A DNA stretch of 64,000 nucleotides from Desulfovibrio sp. (GTDB lineage Bacteria > Desulfobacterota > Desulfovibrionia > Desulfovibrionales > Desulfovibrionaceae), in the NCBI GenBank assembly GCA_017450275.1, contig JAFSVD010000067.1, forward strand, positions 1-64,000, in the 5' to 3' direction. The notes under the pieces are model-generated. The model saw only the letters and a list, made by a program, of their open reading frames with translations. It did not search any database and was not told the DNA's origin. Position 1 is the stretch's first letter; each line of letters begins with the position of its first letter. The translations under genes were made by a program, and so were the position numbers. Of the stretch, positions 45,661 to 55,083 are shown one piece after another.

Positions 45661-47112
45661 ATGCTGAAAACAGCCGCTCCTCTTGTTCTGCTTGTCCTTT
45701 TCTCTCTGTGCTTTGCTCTTTCCGGCTGCAGTTCCCAAAAAGCCGGTATTCAATCCCCCCAGCTTCCAGCCCGCCATTGGCTCACCGCTGTGCCCGGCGT
45801 TCCTGCTGAGCGTAAGACAAAACTCGAAAATGCGGTGCAAAATCTCTACGACCCCGCCAAAAAATTTGCCTTCGAAGACACAGTCTATTTGGCGATCCAA
45901 CAATCGCCCATGCTGGTCAACAGCGCCGTGAATCTCGAGATCAAACGCCTGGCGCTCACCGACTCCTTGTGGAAATATCTCCCTGAGCCGCGTTTGGTCT
46001 TTACGATCACCAACAACCTGACGCGCTACAATGAAGATACGCGCTATGTCTCGGGTGATTACGGGCAGACAAAGTTTGATGTGGGATTCCGTTGCGATTT
46101 CCCCAATCCCATTGCAACCTATTTTGACAATCAGGTGCAGCGGGGTATGCTGAATTTGGCCATCTCAACTCACAGAAAGGCTGTGGGAGAGGCCATTTAT
46201 AATATTGCCAAGATGTATCTGCGCTTGAAATCCTTTGCGGAAATTTTGCAAGCCAAGAAGGACGTTCTGCCTCTTGGCAAAGAGATGAAGCAATATTGGC
46301 AGCAGGTGGAATTGGTGGAAGGCAAGCAAGGGGTGCAGCTCAATCTTGCGGACGAACACACCAAGGAACTTGAGCTGACGGTTGAAAAGACGCAGATGGA
46401 AACCACGATGGAAAAGACCCGGCTGAAAATTTTGGCTGGGATCGATGTCCACCATAAGATGATGATCGACGAAGCCAGTGCCGATCGCATTTTGGCGAAT
46501 TTCAACGGGCATTCGCTCAAATGGGAAGACCGCTGGTCGTGTTCGGAAGACGATGTCTTGTTGCGGGCACAAATTAAATTAGCCGACTACAATATCATGG
46601 TTGCCTGGGCGCAGTATTTGCCGCTCATGAGCGTTGAGGCCAATAAGCAGCCGCCCTCTGGTCAGGCACAGCCCTCTGGTGGCGAGGAAGACGTCTTTCT
46701 CCACTTCAAGTTCGATTTCCCCTTGATCGACTGGGGGCATAGGTATCGTGGGGTGCAGACAGCCAGGATGCAAAAGGCGCAGGCCTTTCACGAAATGGCG
46801 CGCAAGCGCACGGAATATTCAAACCGCTGGCTGCAGGCAGAACAAGGCGTAGCCTTGGCTGAAAACCAATATAAAATAGCCAGAACCCGTTTCAAAACCG
46901 CGGAATTGCAGTACAAAGAGGCGCTGATTGCCTTCCGCGAAGGCATTGAGGAAATGCCTGTTGTCACCAATCTCCACGAGCAAATGGCCAACGCGCTCAT
47001 CGCGTTGATTGAGTCAGAATTGCACTATAATATGGCGAAACTTGATTGGATGTATTTAGCAAATGTGTTGCAGGAACGCTTCCTTGGTTTGCCCATGAAA
47101 ACGTTGATGTAG
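45661..47112 (+). CDS. TolC-family outer-membrane lipoprotein
   Basis: An outer-membrane efflux protein of 483 residues with a lipoprotein signal (LVLLVLFSLCFALSGC, Cys23). Two OEP-type repeats with long helices: one around YNIAKMYLRLKSFAEILQAKKD, shown here only in part, and a second around RWLQAEQGVALAENQYK. Both fit the helical-barrel channel. A loop with repeated PPSGQAQPSGG is in the middle. The start ATG 45661 avoids an unrelated upstream extension. It is followed 7 nt later by the HlyD-type adaptor. Confidence 0.9.
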   Translation: MLKTAAPLVLLVLFSLCFALSGCSSQKAGIQSPQLPARHWLTAVPGVPAERKTKLENAVQNLYDPAKKFAFEDTVYLAIQQSPMLVNSAVNLEIKRLALTDSLWKYLPEPRLVFTITNNLTRYNEDTRYVSGDYGQTKFDVGFRCDFPNPIATYFDNQVQRGMLNLAISTHRKAVGEAIYNIAKMYLRLKSFAEILQAKKDVLPLGKEMKQYWQQVELVEGKQGVQLNLADEHTKELELTVEKTQMETTMEKTRLKILAGIDVHHKMMIDEASADRILANFNGHSLKWEDRWSCSEDDVLLRAQIKLADYNIMVAWAQYLPLMSVEANKQPPSGQAQPSGGEEDVFLHFKFDFPLIDWGHRYRGVQTARMQKAQAFHEMARKRTEYSNRWLQAEQGVALAENQYKIARTRFKTAELQYKEALIAFREGIEEMPVVTNLHEQMANALIALIESELHYNMAKLDWMYLANVLQERFLGLPMKTLM

Positions 47113-47119
47113 GTTTACC

Positions 47120-48013
47120 ATGCCAAACAAGTCCCAAAGCATATTCGTTGTCTGCCTTCTGTGTGCCTTTCTCCTTTGTGGAACCCTTGCCCAGGCTGCT
47201 GAGACGATTCTGACAGGCAAGGTCATGGCCAGGGTCATGCGTTCAGAGCCCATGCCGTTTCATGCCATCATTGACGAAGTCTGTGTCAAGCCGGGTGATG
47301 CGGTGAAAAAAGGCGACGCTCTTGTGCGTTTCCATTTGCAAAGCGAGGCTGAGCGGCTCTTGCAAAAAGAGATTACGCTCGGCTCGAACACCGAAGAAAT
47401 GCGGGGCAAAATGCTTGAGCTTGAGCGTGAGCAGGCGCGCATGGAAGCCCTGTGCAAGAAATCGAGACAGTTGGTGTCCACAGGCCTTGGCTCACGCCAG
47501 GCTCTTGTTCGCCAGGAAAACGAAGTCGCTGCCATCAAGGAACGCATTGGTTTGCTTCGCAAAACCATCCAAAAAGCCGAAGGATCCTTTGCTCAACGTC
47601 TGCGTGAGCTTGAGAAATTCTACACCGTGCCTCTTCGGGAAGGGGCGATGTTGCCCAACCATGCTTTGATTCTGCCTGCGCCCATCGATGGCTATGTGTT
47701 GAGTGTTGCCAGTATCTACCCTGGCAGCATGCTGCCCCAGGGGGATCGTCCTGTGCTGGTAGGGCCCATGGATCCCATGTTGATCCAGGTTCCTGTCTAT
47801 GAAGGCGAATTGCGCGATATCAAGGAAGGGAGCATGGCGCGGGTTGAGATACCATCGCTTGGCAACCGGAAATTCGAAGCCAAGGTGCAGGAAATTTCTT
47901 GGGTATCAACCGATATGAGCGTGGATAAGCCCTCGTATTTTATCGTCAAGCTTATTGTGCCGAATCCCCAATTTGCCTTAAAGCCTGGCTTTAAGGCTGT
48001 TGTGCGTTTTTAA
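47120..48013 (+). CDS. HlyD/RND-type periplasmic adaptor protein
   Basis: A 297-residue membrane-fusion adaptor. Signal peptide residues 1-26 (VCLLCAFLLCGTLAQA). The lipoyl halves flank a coiled-coil hairpin: DEVCVKPGDAVKKGDALV and APIDGYVLSVASIYPGS, with LELEREQARMEALCKKSR in the hairpin. The beta-barrel part contains EGSMARVEIPSLGNRKF. It should bridge the TolC-type lipoprotein to an inner-membrane transporter. The only inner-membrane candidate nearby is the flippase that starts 11 nt downstream; no ABC or RND pump is present. Confidence 0.9.
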   Translation: MPNKSQSIFVVCLLCAFLLCGTLAQAAETILTGKVMARVMRSEPMPFHAIIDEVCVKPGDAVKKGDALVRFHLQSEAERLLQKEITLGSNTEEMRGKMLELEREQARMEALCKKSRQLVSTGLGSRQALVRQENEVAAIKERIGLLRKTIQKAEGSFAQRLRELEKFYTVPLREGAMLPNHALILPAPIDGYVLSVASIYPGSMLPQGDRPVLVGPMDPMLIQVPVYEGELRDIKEGSMARVEIPSLGNRKFEAKVQEISWVSTDMSVDKPSYFIVKLIVPNPQFALKPGFKAVVRF

Positions 48014-48024
48014 CCCGCTTTTGC

Positions 48025-49440
48025 ATGAAGCTCAAAGACATTCCCAAACGCTTAAGTTATATCTTGAGTGCCCAGTGGGCACGTGACGCCACCTGGACAG
48101 TCTTTACCATCCTTTTAGCCAGGCACAGTCCATCGGTTTTGGGACAGATTGTATTATCCCTCACCTATGGCTATCTGGTGAAAACGATTGTCGATGTTGG
48201 CTTAAACGACTATTTGCTCTCCTCCTTTTCCCGAGGAGAGTCCCATCCAAGGCAGCTGCTTGCCGAAGTAACTTGGCTCAAGACCCTGGTTCTTTTTCCG
48301 GTTCTTCTTTTTCTGTGGTATTTTACCGGACAGCAACAGTATACCCTTGAGTTGCGGGCAATTGTTCTGTGTATCGCAGGCGGCTTAGGGCTCGACGCCA
48401 TCTGCGATTCTTTTTTTGCGCTCTGCCAGGCACGAGGGCGTCAGGATGTGGAGATGCGTATCCGCATTCCGGCAGCGCTCTTTGGTATTGGTTTTGGCAT
48501 TGTCTGCGTCTTACTGCACACATCCCCCCTCTTTATTGCTCTCTATAAGCCTATCGAATCCCTGCTCTGTCTTGGCTGCGCCTGTCTTGCGCTGAAGCGC
48601 AACCCCTTTGCGGGTTTTGGTATCAAAGGCCTTCTTGACCTTGCCCAAAAAATGCGGAGTGGGCTGGTTTTTACCGGCATGGCGCTGTGCGCGATGTTTT
48701 ACAATAAAATCAATGTTATTTTTTTGAAGCGCTATGGAACAGATGCCGATGTCGGGGGCTTTGGTGTTGCGTGGGAGACCATTGAGGGGATTTCGACCTT
48801 GGTCTCCGGAGCCCTGCTTGGCAAAGTACTCTTTCCCATTCTAACACGGCTTTGGGGAGAGAACAAAGAGGCCTTTTGCCAATTGGCAGGACAGACTGCC
48901 AGATCCCTGTGGGCGGCGGCTCTGCCCCTTATTTTTTTGATCTGTGTGGAAAGCGATCGCTTTTTGCCCTTTGTCTACGGCAACGCCTTTACCACCGCCG
49001 TCACAAGCCAGCAGTTGCTCACCCCCTGTTTGGCCACAGCCTTTTTGCACAATCTCGCTGCCTACGCTATGATTGGGATGCGGCAGCATGTTTTGCTCTT
49101 TTGGATGTATTTTTCCGGCCTCATCATCAATGTCATTTGCTGTTTTGTGATTATTCCGCTGAAGCCCTTGGAAGGCGCTGCGTTGACCTTAACCATCACC
49201 AAGGTTTGGGTGGCATTGCTCACGGTCAGCTATTTTCAGTGGAAAGCCAAACCCATGACGTTTTTCCAGTGGCTTTTGATGCTCGGCGCAGGCGGAGCCT
49301 CGATCTTTCTCTGGTCTGTGACAGGCGCATACCTTCCAAGGGAATGCGCTGAATGCATTGGCCTTATCCCCTTGCTTGCGCTTTTTTGGTATTGGCGGCC
49401 TCCTGCGCCCTATGAAAAAACTTCGTCCCCAAAATCCTAG
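48025..49440 (+). CDS. Polysaccharide flippase (Wzx/MATE-like)
   Basis: A polytopic membrane protein of 471 residues with about 12-14 hydrophobic segments, of the oligosaccharide-lipid flippase type. The first segments (WTVFTILLARHSPSVLGQIV), the amphipathic stretch NKINVIFLKRYGTDADVG and the paired C-terminal helices fit this superfamily. Last gene of the plus-strand unit. It probably moves the lipid-linked product across the inner membrane, perhaps handing it to the adaptor and TolC-type lipoprotein encoded just upstream. Confidence 0.88.
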   Translation: MKLKDIPKRLSYILSAQWARDATWTVFTILLARHSPSVLGQIVLSLTYGYLVKTIVDVGLNDYLLSSFSRGESHPRQLLAEVTWLKTLVLFPVLLFLWYFTGQQQYTLELRAIVLCIAGGLGLDAICDSFFALCQARGRQDVEMRIRIPAALFGIGFGIVCVLLHTSPLFIALYKPIESLLCLGCACLALKRNPFAGFGIKGLLDLAQKMRSGLVFTGMALCAMFYNKINVIFLKRYGTDADVGGFGVAWETIEGISTLVSGALLGKVLFPILTRLWGENKEAFCQLAGQTARSLWAAALPLIFLICVESDRFLPFVYGNAFTTAVTSQQLLTPCLATAFLHNLAAYAMIGMRQHVLLFWMYFSGLIINVICCFVIIPLKPLEGAALTLTITKVWVALLTVSYFQWKAKPMTFFQWLLMLGAGGASIFLWSVTGAYLPRECAECIGLIPLLALFWYWRPPAPYEKTSSPKS

Positions 49441-49682
49441 CGAAGTTAAGAGTTTGGTTTTCCACTCTAGATAAGCTGCCAGACCGGTAGGAAATAAAGC
49501 TGTGGAAAGGTATATTCCGGCAGGAAAAAAGTTCTCCCGTCTGCCTTAGCTTTTCCCCTATCATTTTCTAGGCTCAATAGAAAAAATGGTAGAGGACGAC
49601 TTGGTGAGAGATTGGGAGTATTTTTCTTGATCGAGTATAATACAATGTCGAAGGAAACGGAGAATCATTGTAGGAATGCCCT

Positions 49683-50704
49683 ATGCGCGTACTTGTCACC
49701 GGAGCAGCTGGATTTATTGGCTATCACATTGCAAAACGATTGCTGATTGAAGGAAATACTGTCGTTGGACTTGATAATTTTAATGATTACTACGACGTAT
49801 CGCTGAAAGAAGCTCGAATTCAAGATCTTACTTCCTTGCCGCAATCGAAAAATTTTCAGATTGAACGTATTGATTTAGCAGACACTGATAAGGTTTTAGC
49901 TCTTTTTGAGGAAAAGAAATTTACGCATGTTATTAATTTGGCTGCTCAAGCAGGCGTTCGTTATAGTCTTAAAAATCCCTTTTCCTATTTTTCCTCAAAT
50001 ATAGTCGGATTCGGCAATATCCTGGAAGGCTGTCGCAACAACCCTGTCGAGCATCTTGTCTACGCATCCTCATCCTCTGTCTATGGCTTCAATACCAAGC
50101 AGCCATTTTCCGTTCTTGACCCAGTCGATCATCCCGTTAGTCTCTATGCGGCCTCAAAAAAAAGCAATGAATTGATGGCACATGCCTACAGCCATCTCTT
50201 TGGCATACCATCGACCGGTTTACGGCTGTTTACGGTGTATGGACCTTGGGGGCGTCCTGACATGGCTTTGCATCTTTTTGCAACAGCTATGTGCAAGGGC
50301 GAGCCTATACAGGTTTTTAACCAGGGACATCTCAAGCGCGATTTTACCTATATCGATGATATCATTGAATGTATGATGCGAATCCTTGTCCTTCCTCCCA
50401 AGGCCATGGAGAGAGAAAAGACTCTCGAACTTACGCCCGCGACAAGCTATGCCCCGTGGAGGGTGCTCAATATAGGCAATTCGAAGCCCGTTCCCTTGCT
50501 TACCTTTATTGCTCTCTTGGAAAAGAGCTTGGCGTGAAGGCGAAAAAGCACTTTCTTTCTATGCAACCAGGTGATGTCACAAAAACCTGGGCTTCTATGG
50601 ATGAGACGATTGCCCTGACTGGCTTTACGCCAATGGTCTCCATTGAGGAAGGTGTTCATCTATTTGTGCATTGGTTTCGAGCGTATTACAGCGCAGCGAT
50701 CTGA
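49683..50704 (+). pseudogene. NAD-dependent UDP-sugar 4-epimerase, frameshifted near the C-terminus
   Basis: A UDP-glucuronate 4-epimerase-like SDR. RVLVTGAAGFIGYHIAKRL is the NAD motif, SSSSVYG and YAASKKSNE give the catalytic Ser/Tyr/Lys, and LRLFTVYGPWGRPDMA is typical of the UDP-glucuronate branch. The first frame stops at 50537 (LLEKSLA). The expected continuation (ELGVKAKKHF, MQPGDVTKTWA, SIEEGVHLFVHWFRAYY) is intact in the -1 frame to 50704. One base appears lost near 50524 (GGAAAAGAGC). No standard slippery heptamer is present, so a mutation or sequencing error is more likely than programmed frameshifting. It opens the glycan-decoration cluster. Confidence 0.8.
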
Positions 50705-50758
50705 TTTTGCCTGATATTAGACGCTCCCCCCTCTCGGCTTCAGACCGTGGATGCCATT

Positions 50759-51451
50759 ATGAAAAAGATTGCCATTCTTCAGTCCAACTATATCCCTTGG
50801 AAAGGCTATTTTGACCTCATCGCCTTTGTCGACGAATTTATTCTCTACGACGACATGCAGTATACGCGGCGTGATTGGCGAAATCGCAATAAAATAAAGA
50901 CCCCTCAGGGGCTCGTTTGGTTGACAGTTCCTGTCAAGGTTAAGGGGCAATTTTTTCAAAAGATCCGGGATACGGAACTGGATGGCACTGCCTGGGCTGC
51001 AAAGCATTGGAAAAGTCTTGCACAACATTATGCTCGGGCACCGTTTTTTCAGGAAATTGCAAGCTGGCTCGAGCCGCTTTATCTGAAAAATCGCTACACC
51101 ATGCTTTCGGATTTGAATCGTACGTTTCTTTGTGCGATTTGTGACTATCTCGGCATTAAAACCACCATTACAAATTCCTGGGACTATACCCTCATCGAGG
51201 GAAAAACCGAACGTCTGGCTGATCTTTGCCGCCAGGCTGGGGGGACGGAATATGTCTCAGGGCCTGCTGCTAAGGACTATATTGTTGAAGATGTCTTTAC
51301 ATCTGCGGGGCTGAAACTCACATGGTTTGCCTATGAAGGCTATCCAGAATATCCCCAACTCTGGGGTGATTTTGTCCATCAGGTCAGTATCCTTGACCTT
51401 CTCTTTAACGTAGGTCCCAAAAGTGCAGACTATATGAGGTATGTGCGGTGA
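50759..51451 (+). CDS. WbqC-family protein
   Basis: A 230-residue WbqC-like protein. The family signature [18 protein letters not shown] is at the start, followed by [20 protein letters not shown] and, in the middle, [14 protein letters not shown]. The family is common in O-antigen and glycan clusters with unusual amino-sugar acylation; its chemistry is poorly defined. The start is ATG 50759; a GTG four codons upstream is possible. The next gene's GTG overlaps its TGA (GTGA). Confidence 0.88.
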   Translation: MKKIAILQSNYIPWKGYFDLIAFVDEFILYDDMQYTRRDWRNRNKIKTPQGLVWLTVPVKVKGQFFQKIRDTELDGTAWAAKHWKSLAQHYARAPFFQEIASWLEPLYLKNRYTMLSDLNRTFLCAICDYLGIKTTITNSWDYTLIEGKTERLADLCRQAGGTEYVSGPAAKDYIVEDVFTSAGLKLTWFAYEGYPEYPQLWGDFVHQVSILDLLFNVGPKSADYMRYVR

Positions 51452-52377
51452 AACTCTCCATTGTCACCACGCTCTATGCATCAGCCAAGACCGTTGCAAC
51501 CTTTCACAAACGGGCAACGCAGGCAGCACAGGCTTTTTCTGGCGACGACTATGAAATCATCATGGTCAATGATGCCTCTCCCGACGAAACATTGGCGTTG
51601 GCCACAGATCTTGTTGCCAACGATCCGCATCTTACTATTGTTGATCTCTCCCGAAACTTTGGCCAGCATAGAGCTATGATGGTTGGCTTGCGACAGAGCC
51701 AGGGAGAGTTTGTTTTTGCACTGGACGATGATCTCGAAGAAGATCCTGAATGGCTCAATCGTTTTTGGCAATGCCATGAGGAAACCAAGGCGGATCTCGT
51801 GTATGGCGTGCAGGCCAGCCGCAAGGGCGGTTGGTTTGAACGCGTGAGTGGCAGTCTCTTTTACCGAATTTTTAATTGGCTTTCGCCAACGAAAATTGCC
51901 CCCAATATGATTATGGCAAAGCTGATGACGCGCCGTTTTGTTGATGCGCTGATACAGTTTGAAGAGCGCAACCTGTTTATGGCAGGTATTTTGACCTTGA
52001 CGGGCTTTTCGCAAGTGCCCTTGGTTTGTGTGAAAAAAAGCAAGGGGAGCACAAGTTACACCTTTGCGCGCAAAATTGAGCAAAGCGTCAACTCGCTCAC
52101 GAGTTTCAGTAGTCGTCCCCTCTACCTTATTTTTTATTTTGGCCTTCTTCTTTCGATGCTTGCCTTTGTCTTTCTCGTCTATATCGTTGGCAAAAAATTG
52201 GTGATTGGCACTATTGTGGATGGATGGACCAGTATTATGGCTCTGATGACACTGGGTTTTGGGATGATCATAGCCGTTCTAGGCGTTATTGGCATCTACC
52301 TGTCCAAAATTTTTGAGGAAGTCAAACATCGTCCCTATGTCACCATCCGTGCCATTCTCCGTCAAAACAAGGGGTAG
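51448..52377 (+). CDS. GT2 glycosyltransferase, ArnC/GtrB-like
   Basis: A 309-residue membrane-anchored GT2 enzyme that transfers a sugar to undecaprenyl phosphate. [14 protein letters not shown] starts the GT-A fold, the metal motif is [11 protein letters not shown], and [11 protein letters not shown] is characteristic of ArnC/GtrB/DPM1 proteins. Two membrane helices lie at the C-terminus ([18 protein letters not shown] and [16 protein letters not shown]). It uses a GTG start overlapping the WbqC gene stop. It probably works with GtrA and the GT-C transferase encoded 6 kb downstream. Confidence 0.9.
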   Translation: MKLSIVTTLYASAKTVATFHKRATQAAQAFSGDDYEIIMVNDASPDETLALATDLVANDPHLTIVDLSRNFGQHRAMMVGLRQSQGEFVFALDDDLEEDPEWLNRFWQCHEETKADLVYGVQASRKGGWFERVSGSLFYRIFNWLSPTKIAPNMIMAKLMTRRFVDALIQFEERNLFMAGILTLTGFSQVPLVCVKKSKGSTSYTFARKIEQSVNSLTSFSSRPLYLIFYFGLLLSMLAFVFLVYIVGKKLVIGTIVDGWTSIMALMTLGFGMIIAVLGVIGIYLSKIFEEVKHRPYVTIRAILRQNKG

Positions 52378-52381
52378 GGTC

Positions 52382-53311
52382 ATGATGTGGCGAAAACTGG
52401 GCTGTCTCTTTGCCCCAGATCATTATTCTCCGCTTATGCAGGCCTACGCTCGCATTCCCATTCTCGACCATCTGGAGGGGGACTTCTATACAGTCTACTT
52501 TGGTTCACGGGATGCTACTAATCGCGAACGTATCTTTCGGGCGACCCTCGATATGGAACATCTCCGGGTTTTTGACGTTGATTTATCACCTGTTCTCGAC
52601 TTTGGGGAAAATCTTGGTGCCTTTGACGACAACGGCATCACCCCCTGCTGCATCCTCAATGTGCATGGTCGCAAGTTGATGTACTACTGCGGTTGGAATA
52701 TTCATGTGAAGATCCCTTTCACCTGCGCTGTAGGGCTTGCCGAAAGTTTTGACCAGGGAAAAACCTTTCAAAAGCTCTTCAAGGGAGCAGTGCTCGATCG
52801 TGACAAAACCGACTGCCAATTCGTGGCTGTCAATGACGTCATCTTCGATGAAGGACTCTTTAAAACCTGGTATCTTTCCTGTTTGGCTTGGAAACCAGAT
52901 GCCAATGGAAAGCTCATTCATTACTACAATGTTCATTACGCCTGGTCTGAAGATGGCATTACCTGGATTCGAACGGAAAAACCAGCGATTGATTTTAAAA
53001 ATTCCTATGAATACGCCATTTCAACGCCGCGTGTTCTCAAAAAAGGATCAAATGACTATCGCATGTGGTACTCCTATCGAGCGCAGAAAGATATTCAAAC
53101 CTATCGTATCGGTTATGCTACATCCCACAATGCCCTGGATTGGGTTCGCCAGGATGAAGCCATGCATTCCCTGGATGTCTCGGAAAGTGGCTGGGATAGT
53201 GAAATGATCTGCTATCCCTTTGTTTTTGAGCATAAGAACACGCTGTATATGCTTTATAACGGCAATTCCTATGGCAAAACCGGCTTTGGTCTTGCCGTGC
53301 TCGAGGCCTAA
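52382..53311 (+). CDS. Beta-propeller glycoside-hydrolase-like protein (GH43/GH130-like)
   Basis: A 309-residue protein with repeating blade-like segments such as LMYYCGWNIHVKIP, YAWSEDGITWIRTEKP, YRMWYSYRAQKD and LYMLYNGNSYGKTGFGLA, the pattern of five-bladed glycosidase or phosphorylase propellers. No signal peptide is visible, so it should act on cytoplasmic nucleotide- or lipid-linked sugars. The ATG at 52382 is preceded by a G-rich ribosome site and follows the GT2 stop by 4 nt. Catalytic residues cannot be assigned with confidence. Confidence 0.78.
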   Translation: MMWRKLGCLFAPDHYSPLMQAYARIPILDHLEGDFYTVYFGSRDATNRERIFRATLDMEHLRVFDVDLSPVLDFGENLGAFDDNGITPCCILNVHGRKLMYYCGWNIHVKIPFTCAVGLAESFDQGKTFQKLFKGAVLDRDKTDCQFVAVNDVIFDEGLFKTWYLSCLAWKPDANGKLIHYYNVHYAWSEDGITWIRTEKPAIDFKNSYEYAISTPRVLKKGSNDYRMWYSYRAQKDIQTYRIGYATSHNALDWVRQDEAMHSLDVSESGWDSEMICYPFVFEHKNTLYMLYNGNSYGKTGFGLAVLEA

Positions 53312-53356
53312 CGTCGTACTGCTTGTTCCAAACACGTTTCCCTAAAAAGGAGTCAC

Positions 53357-54028
53357 ATGCAACACATTCTTCTGGCAGGCAATGCTGCCGCTGCCCGAGT
53401 CGTTTTTGGATACCTTGCCCTGGATCCACGGTATACCGTTGATGCGTGCGTGGTCGATGATCCCTATGTTGATCAGGCACTTCTCACCGATGTTCCCAGT
53501 GTGGGCATATCCCAGGTTCAGGCAACCATCCCGCCCAAGGACGTCCGCATCATCATGGCTGTGGGCTACGACAAGGTGAACTCTGTGCGCCAAAACCTTT
53601 TTGAGAAACTCAAAGGCCTTGGCTATGCCATGGAAACCTATATCCATCCTAAGGCCAATGTCTTGACCAAGCATCCCATTGGGGAAGGGTCTGTGCTTAT
53701 GGCCGGTGCAGTCCTCGAACCCGGTGCGCGCTTGGGCTGCGACTGTTTTTTGTGGGCCAACGTTGTTGTGGCTCATGATGCGGTGATTGACGATCACTGC
53801 TGGCTTGCCGCAGGTGCCGTTGTTTCTGGTATGGCTAAAGTTGGCTGTCGCAGTTTTGTGGGTGTCAATGCGACCATTTCCAACAAAGTGGAAATCGGTG
53901 CCGACAATATTGTGGGTGGCTCAGCCTTCATGTCCCGTTCGACCAAGCCCAATATGGTGCATTTGGCTCGTTCTGGCGAGCCATTTCGCTGCTCGGCGCA
54001 GGAGTATGCTACCTATTTTGGTGTATAA
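53357..54028 (+). CDS. NeuD/PglD-type sugar O/N-acetyltransferase
   Basis: A 223-residue left-handed beta-helix acyltransferase. The N-terminal Rossmann-like part starts HILLAGNAAAARVVFGYL; the hexapeptide repeats run from IGEGSVLMAGAVLEPGA to VGCRSFVGVNATI. DVRIIMAVGYDKVNSVR matches the NeuD/PglD subdomain. AGGAG sits perfectly before the ATG. In related clusters these enzymes acetylate an amino sugar or sialic acid. Next to an acyl carrier protein, the donor could instead be a carrier-bound acyl group. Confidence 0.9.
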   Translation: MQHILLAGNAAAARVVFGYLALDPRYTVDACVVDDPYVDQALLTDVPSVGISQVQATIPPKDVRIIMAVGYDKVNSVRQNLFEKLKGLGYAMETYIHPKANVLTKHPIGEGSVLMAGAVLEPGARLGCDCFLWANVVVAHDAVIDDHCWLAAGAVVSGMAKVGCRSFVGVNATISNKVEIGADNIVGGSAFMSRSTKPNMVHLARSGEPFRCSAQEYATYFGV

Positions 54029-54042
54029 GGGGGGAATGAGGC

Positions 54043-54282
54043 ATGGATACGACACTGAAAAAAGTGCTGGCAGATGTCTTTGGCGTTAGGGAGTCGGACA
54101 TTCTACCTGAAACCACCAAAGAAGATGTGGGCAGTTGGGATTCGCTGAAACAGATGGATCTTGTCCTCTCCCTTGAACGCGCCTACAACATAACCCTCGA
54201 TATTCAAGATATTGTGGCCATGCAATCGGTGGAGGCCATTGTGCGTGTGCTCAAAGCAAAAGGAGTGCACCTTGAAGAGTGA
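54043..54282 (+). CDS. Acyl carrier protein
   Basis: A 79-residue stand-alone carrier protein. SWDSLKQMDL has the phosphopantetheine-accepting Ser, with the preceding Trp-Asp typical of biosynthesis-cluster carriers. Helices 1 and 3 are recognisable (LKKVLADVFGV and VEAIVRVLKAKG). It is 14 nt downstream of the acetyltransferase and overlaps the SDR gene. It would hold the acyl or aminoacyl group activated by the adenylation enzyme encoded at 56 kb. Confidence 0.93.
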   Translation: MDTTLKKVLADVFGVRESDILPETTKEDVGSWDSLKQMDLVLSLERAYNITLDIQDIVAMQSVEAIVRVLKAKGVHLEE

Positions 54283-55012
54283 AAATGCTGTCTGTGTGGT
54301 AACTGGAGGCGTTGGAGGGCTTGGCCGAGCTATTTGCGACTATTTTCTTGAGCGCAAGGCTCGTGTCATTGTCGCAGATCGCGATGCCGAGGCTTTACAG
54401 AATCTTCCAGACTCTTTTTGCTGCGAAGCAGTCGATGTCTGTGATCCTGTGCGCGTTAAGGCCATGGTGCAGAAAATCGTCAAAGAACAAGGACGCATTG
54501 ACATTCTGGTCAATTGTGCCGGAACCATTGTCAGCGCACCCTTTGTCAATGTTTTTTCTCCAGACCAGATGATGTTCCCCTATGAACGTTTCCGCCAGGA
54601 AATGGCAATCAATCTGGATTCTGTCTTCATTGTTACAGCCGCAGTGGTGGAGGAAATGGTGCGTCGGAGAACACCGGGCTGCATCATAAACATCAGCTCA
54701 ATCTGCGCCCATGGCAATGCCGGGCAAACCAGTTATGCGGCAGCCAAGGCTGGGGTGAATGCAATGACCGTGACATGGGCAAAAGAATTAGGGCGTATGG
54801 GTATCCGCTGTAATGCCGTGGCTCCAGGCTTTATTGGCACGCCATCCACCCACGCAGCGCTTCAGGATGCGCATCTTAAGCATATTGTGGAAAATACACC
54901 GCTCAGACGTCTTGGGGATGCAAAGGAAGTGGCACAGGCGGTGTATGCCCTTGTAGAAAACGATTTTTGCAATGGTGTCATTTTAGATGTCAATGGCGGT
55001 CTCACGCTTTGA
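54272..55012 (+). CDS. SDR-family oxidoreductase (FabG-like)
   Basis: A short-chain reductase of 246 residues. CVVTGGVGGLGRAICDYF is the NADP-binding motif, ILVNCAG is strand 4, and the catalytic Ser (NISSI), Tyr and Lys (SYAAAKAGV) are present. The start is the TTG at 54272, decided by AGGAG at 54261-54265 with 6-nt spacing; it lies inside the ACP gene and overlaps it by 11 nt, implying coupling. It may reduce an ACP-bound 3-oxo group or a sugar nucleotide. Confidence 0.9.
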   Translation: MKSENAVCVVTGGVGGLGRAICDYFLERKARVIVADRDAEALQNLPDSFCCEAVDVCDPVRVKAMVQKIVKEQGRIDILVNCAGTIVSAPFVNVFSPDQMMFPYERFRQEMAINLDSVFIVTAAVVEEMVRRRTPGCIINISSICAHGNAGQTSYAAAKAGVNAMTVTWAKELGRMGIRCNAVAPGFIGTPSTHAALQDAHLKHIVENTPLRRLGDAKEVAQAVYALVENDFCNGVILDVNGGLTL

Positions 55013-55083
55013 GAAAAGTCATTTACGGTTGAAACCACGATGGAGGCAGCGTTGCAAACCCATTTGGGCTGGTCTCGCTGAAT

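Noticed and set aside
50500..50540. Programmed -1 frameshift in the epimerase gene
   Set aside because: GGAAAAG is not a standard slippery heptamer and no stimulatory structure is evident; a lost base is simpler.
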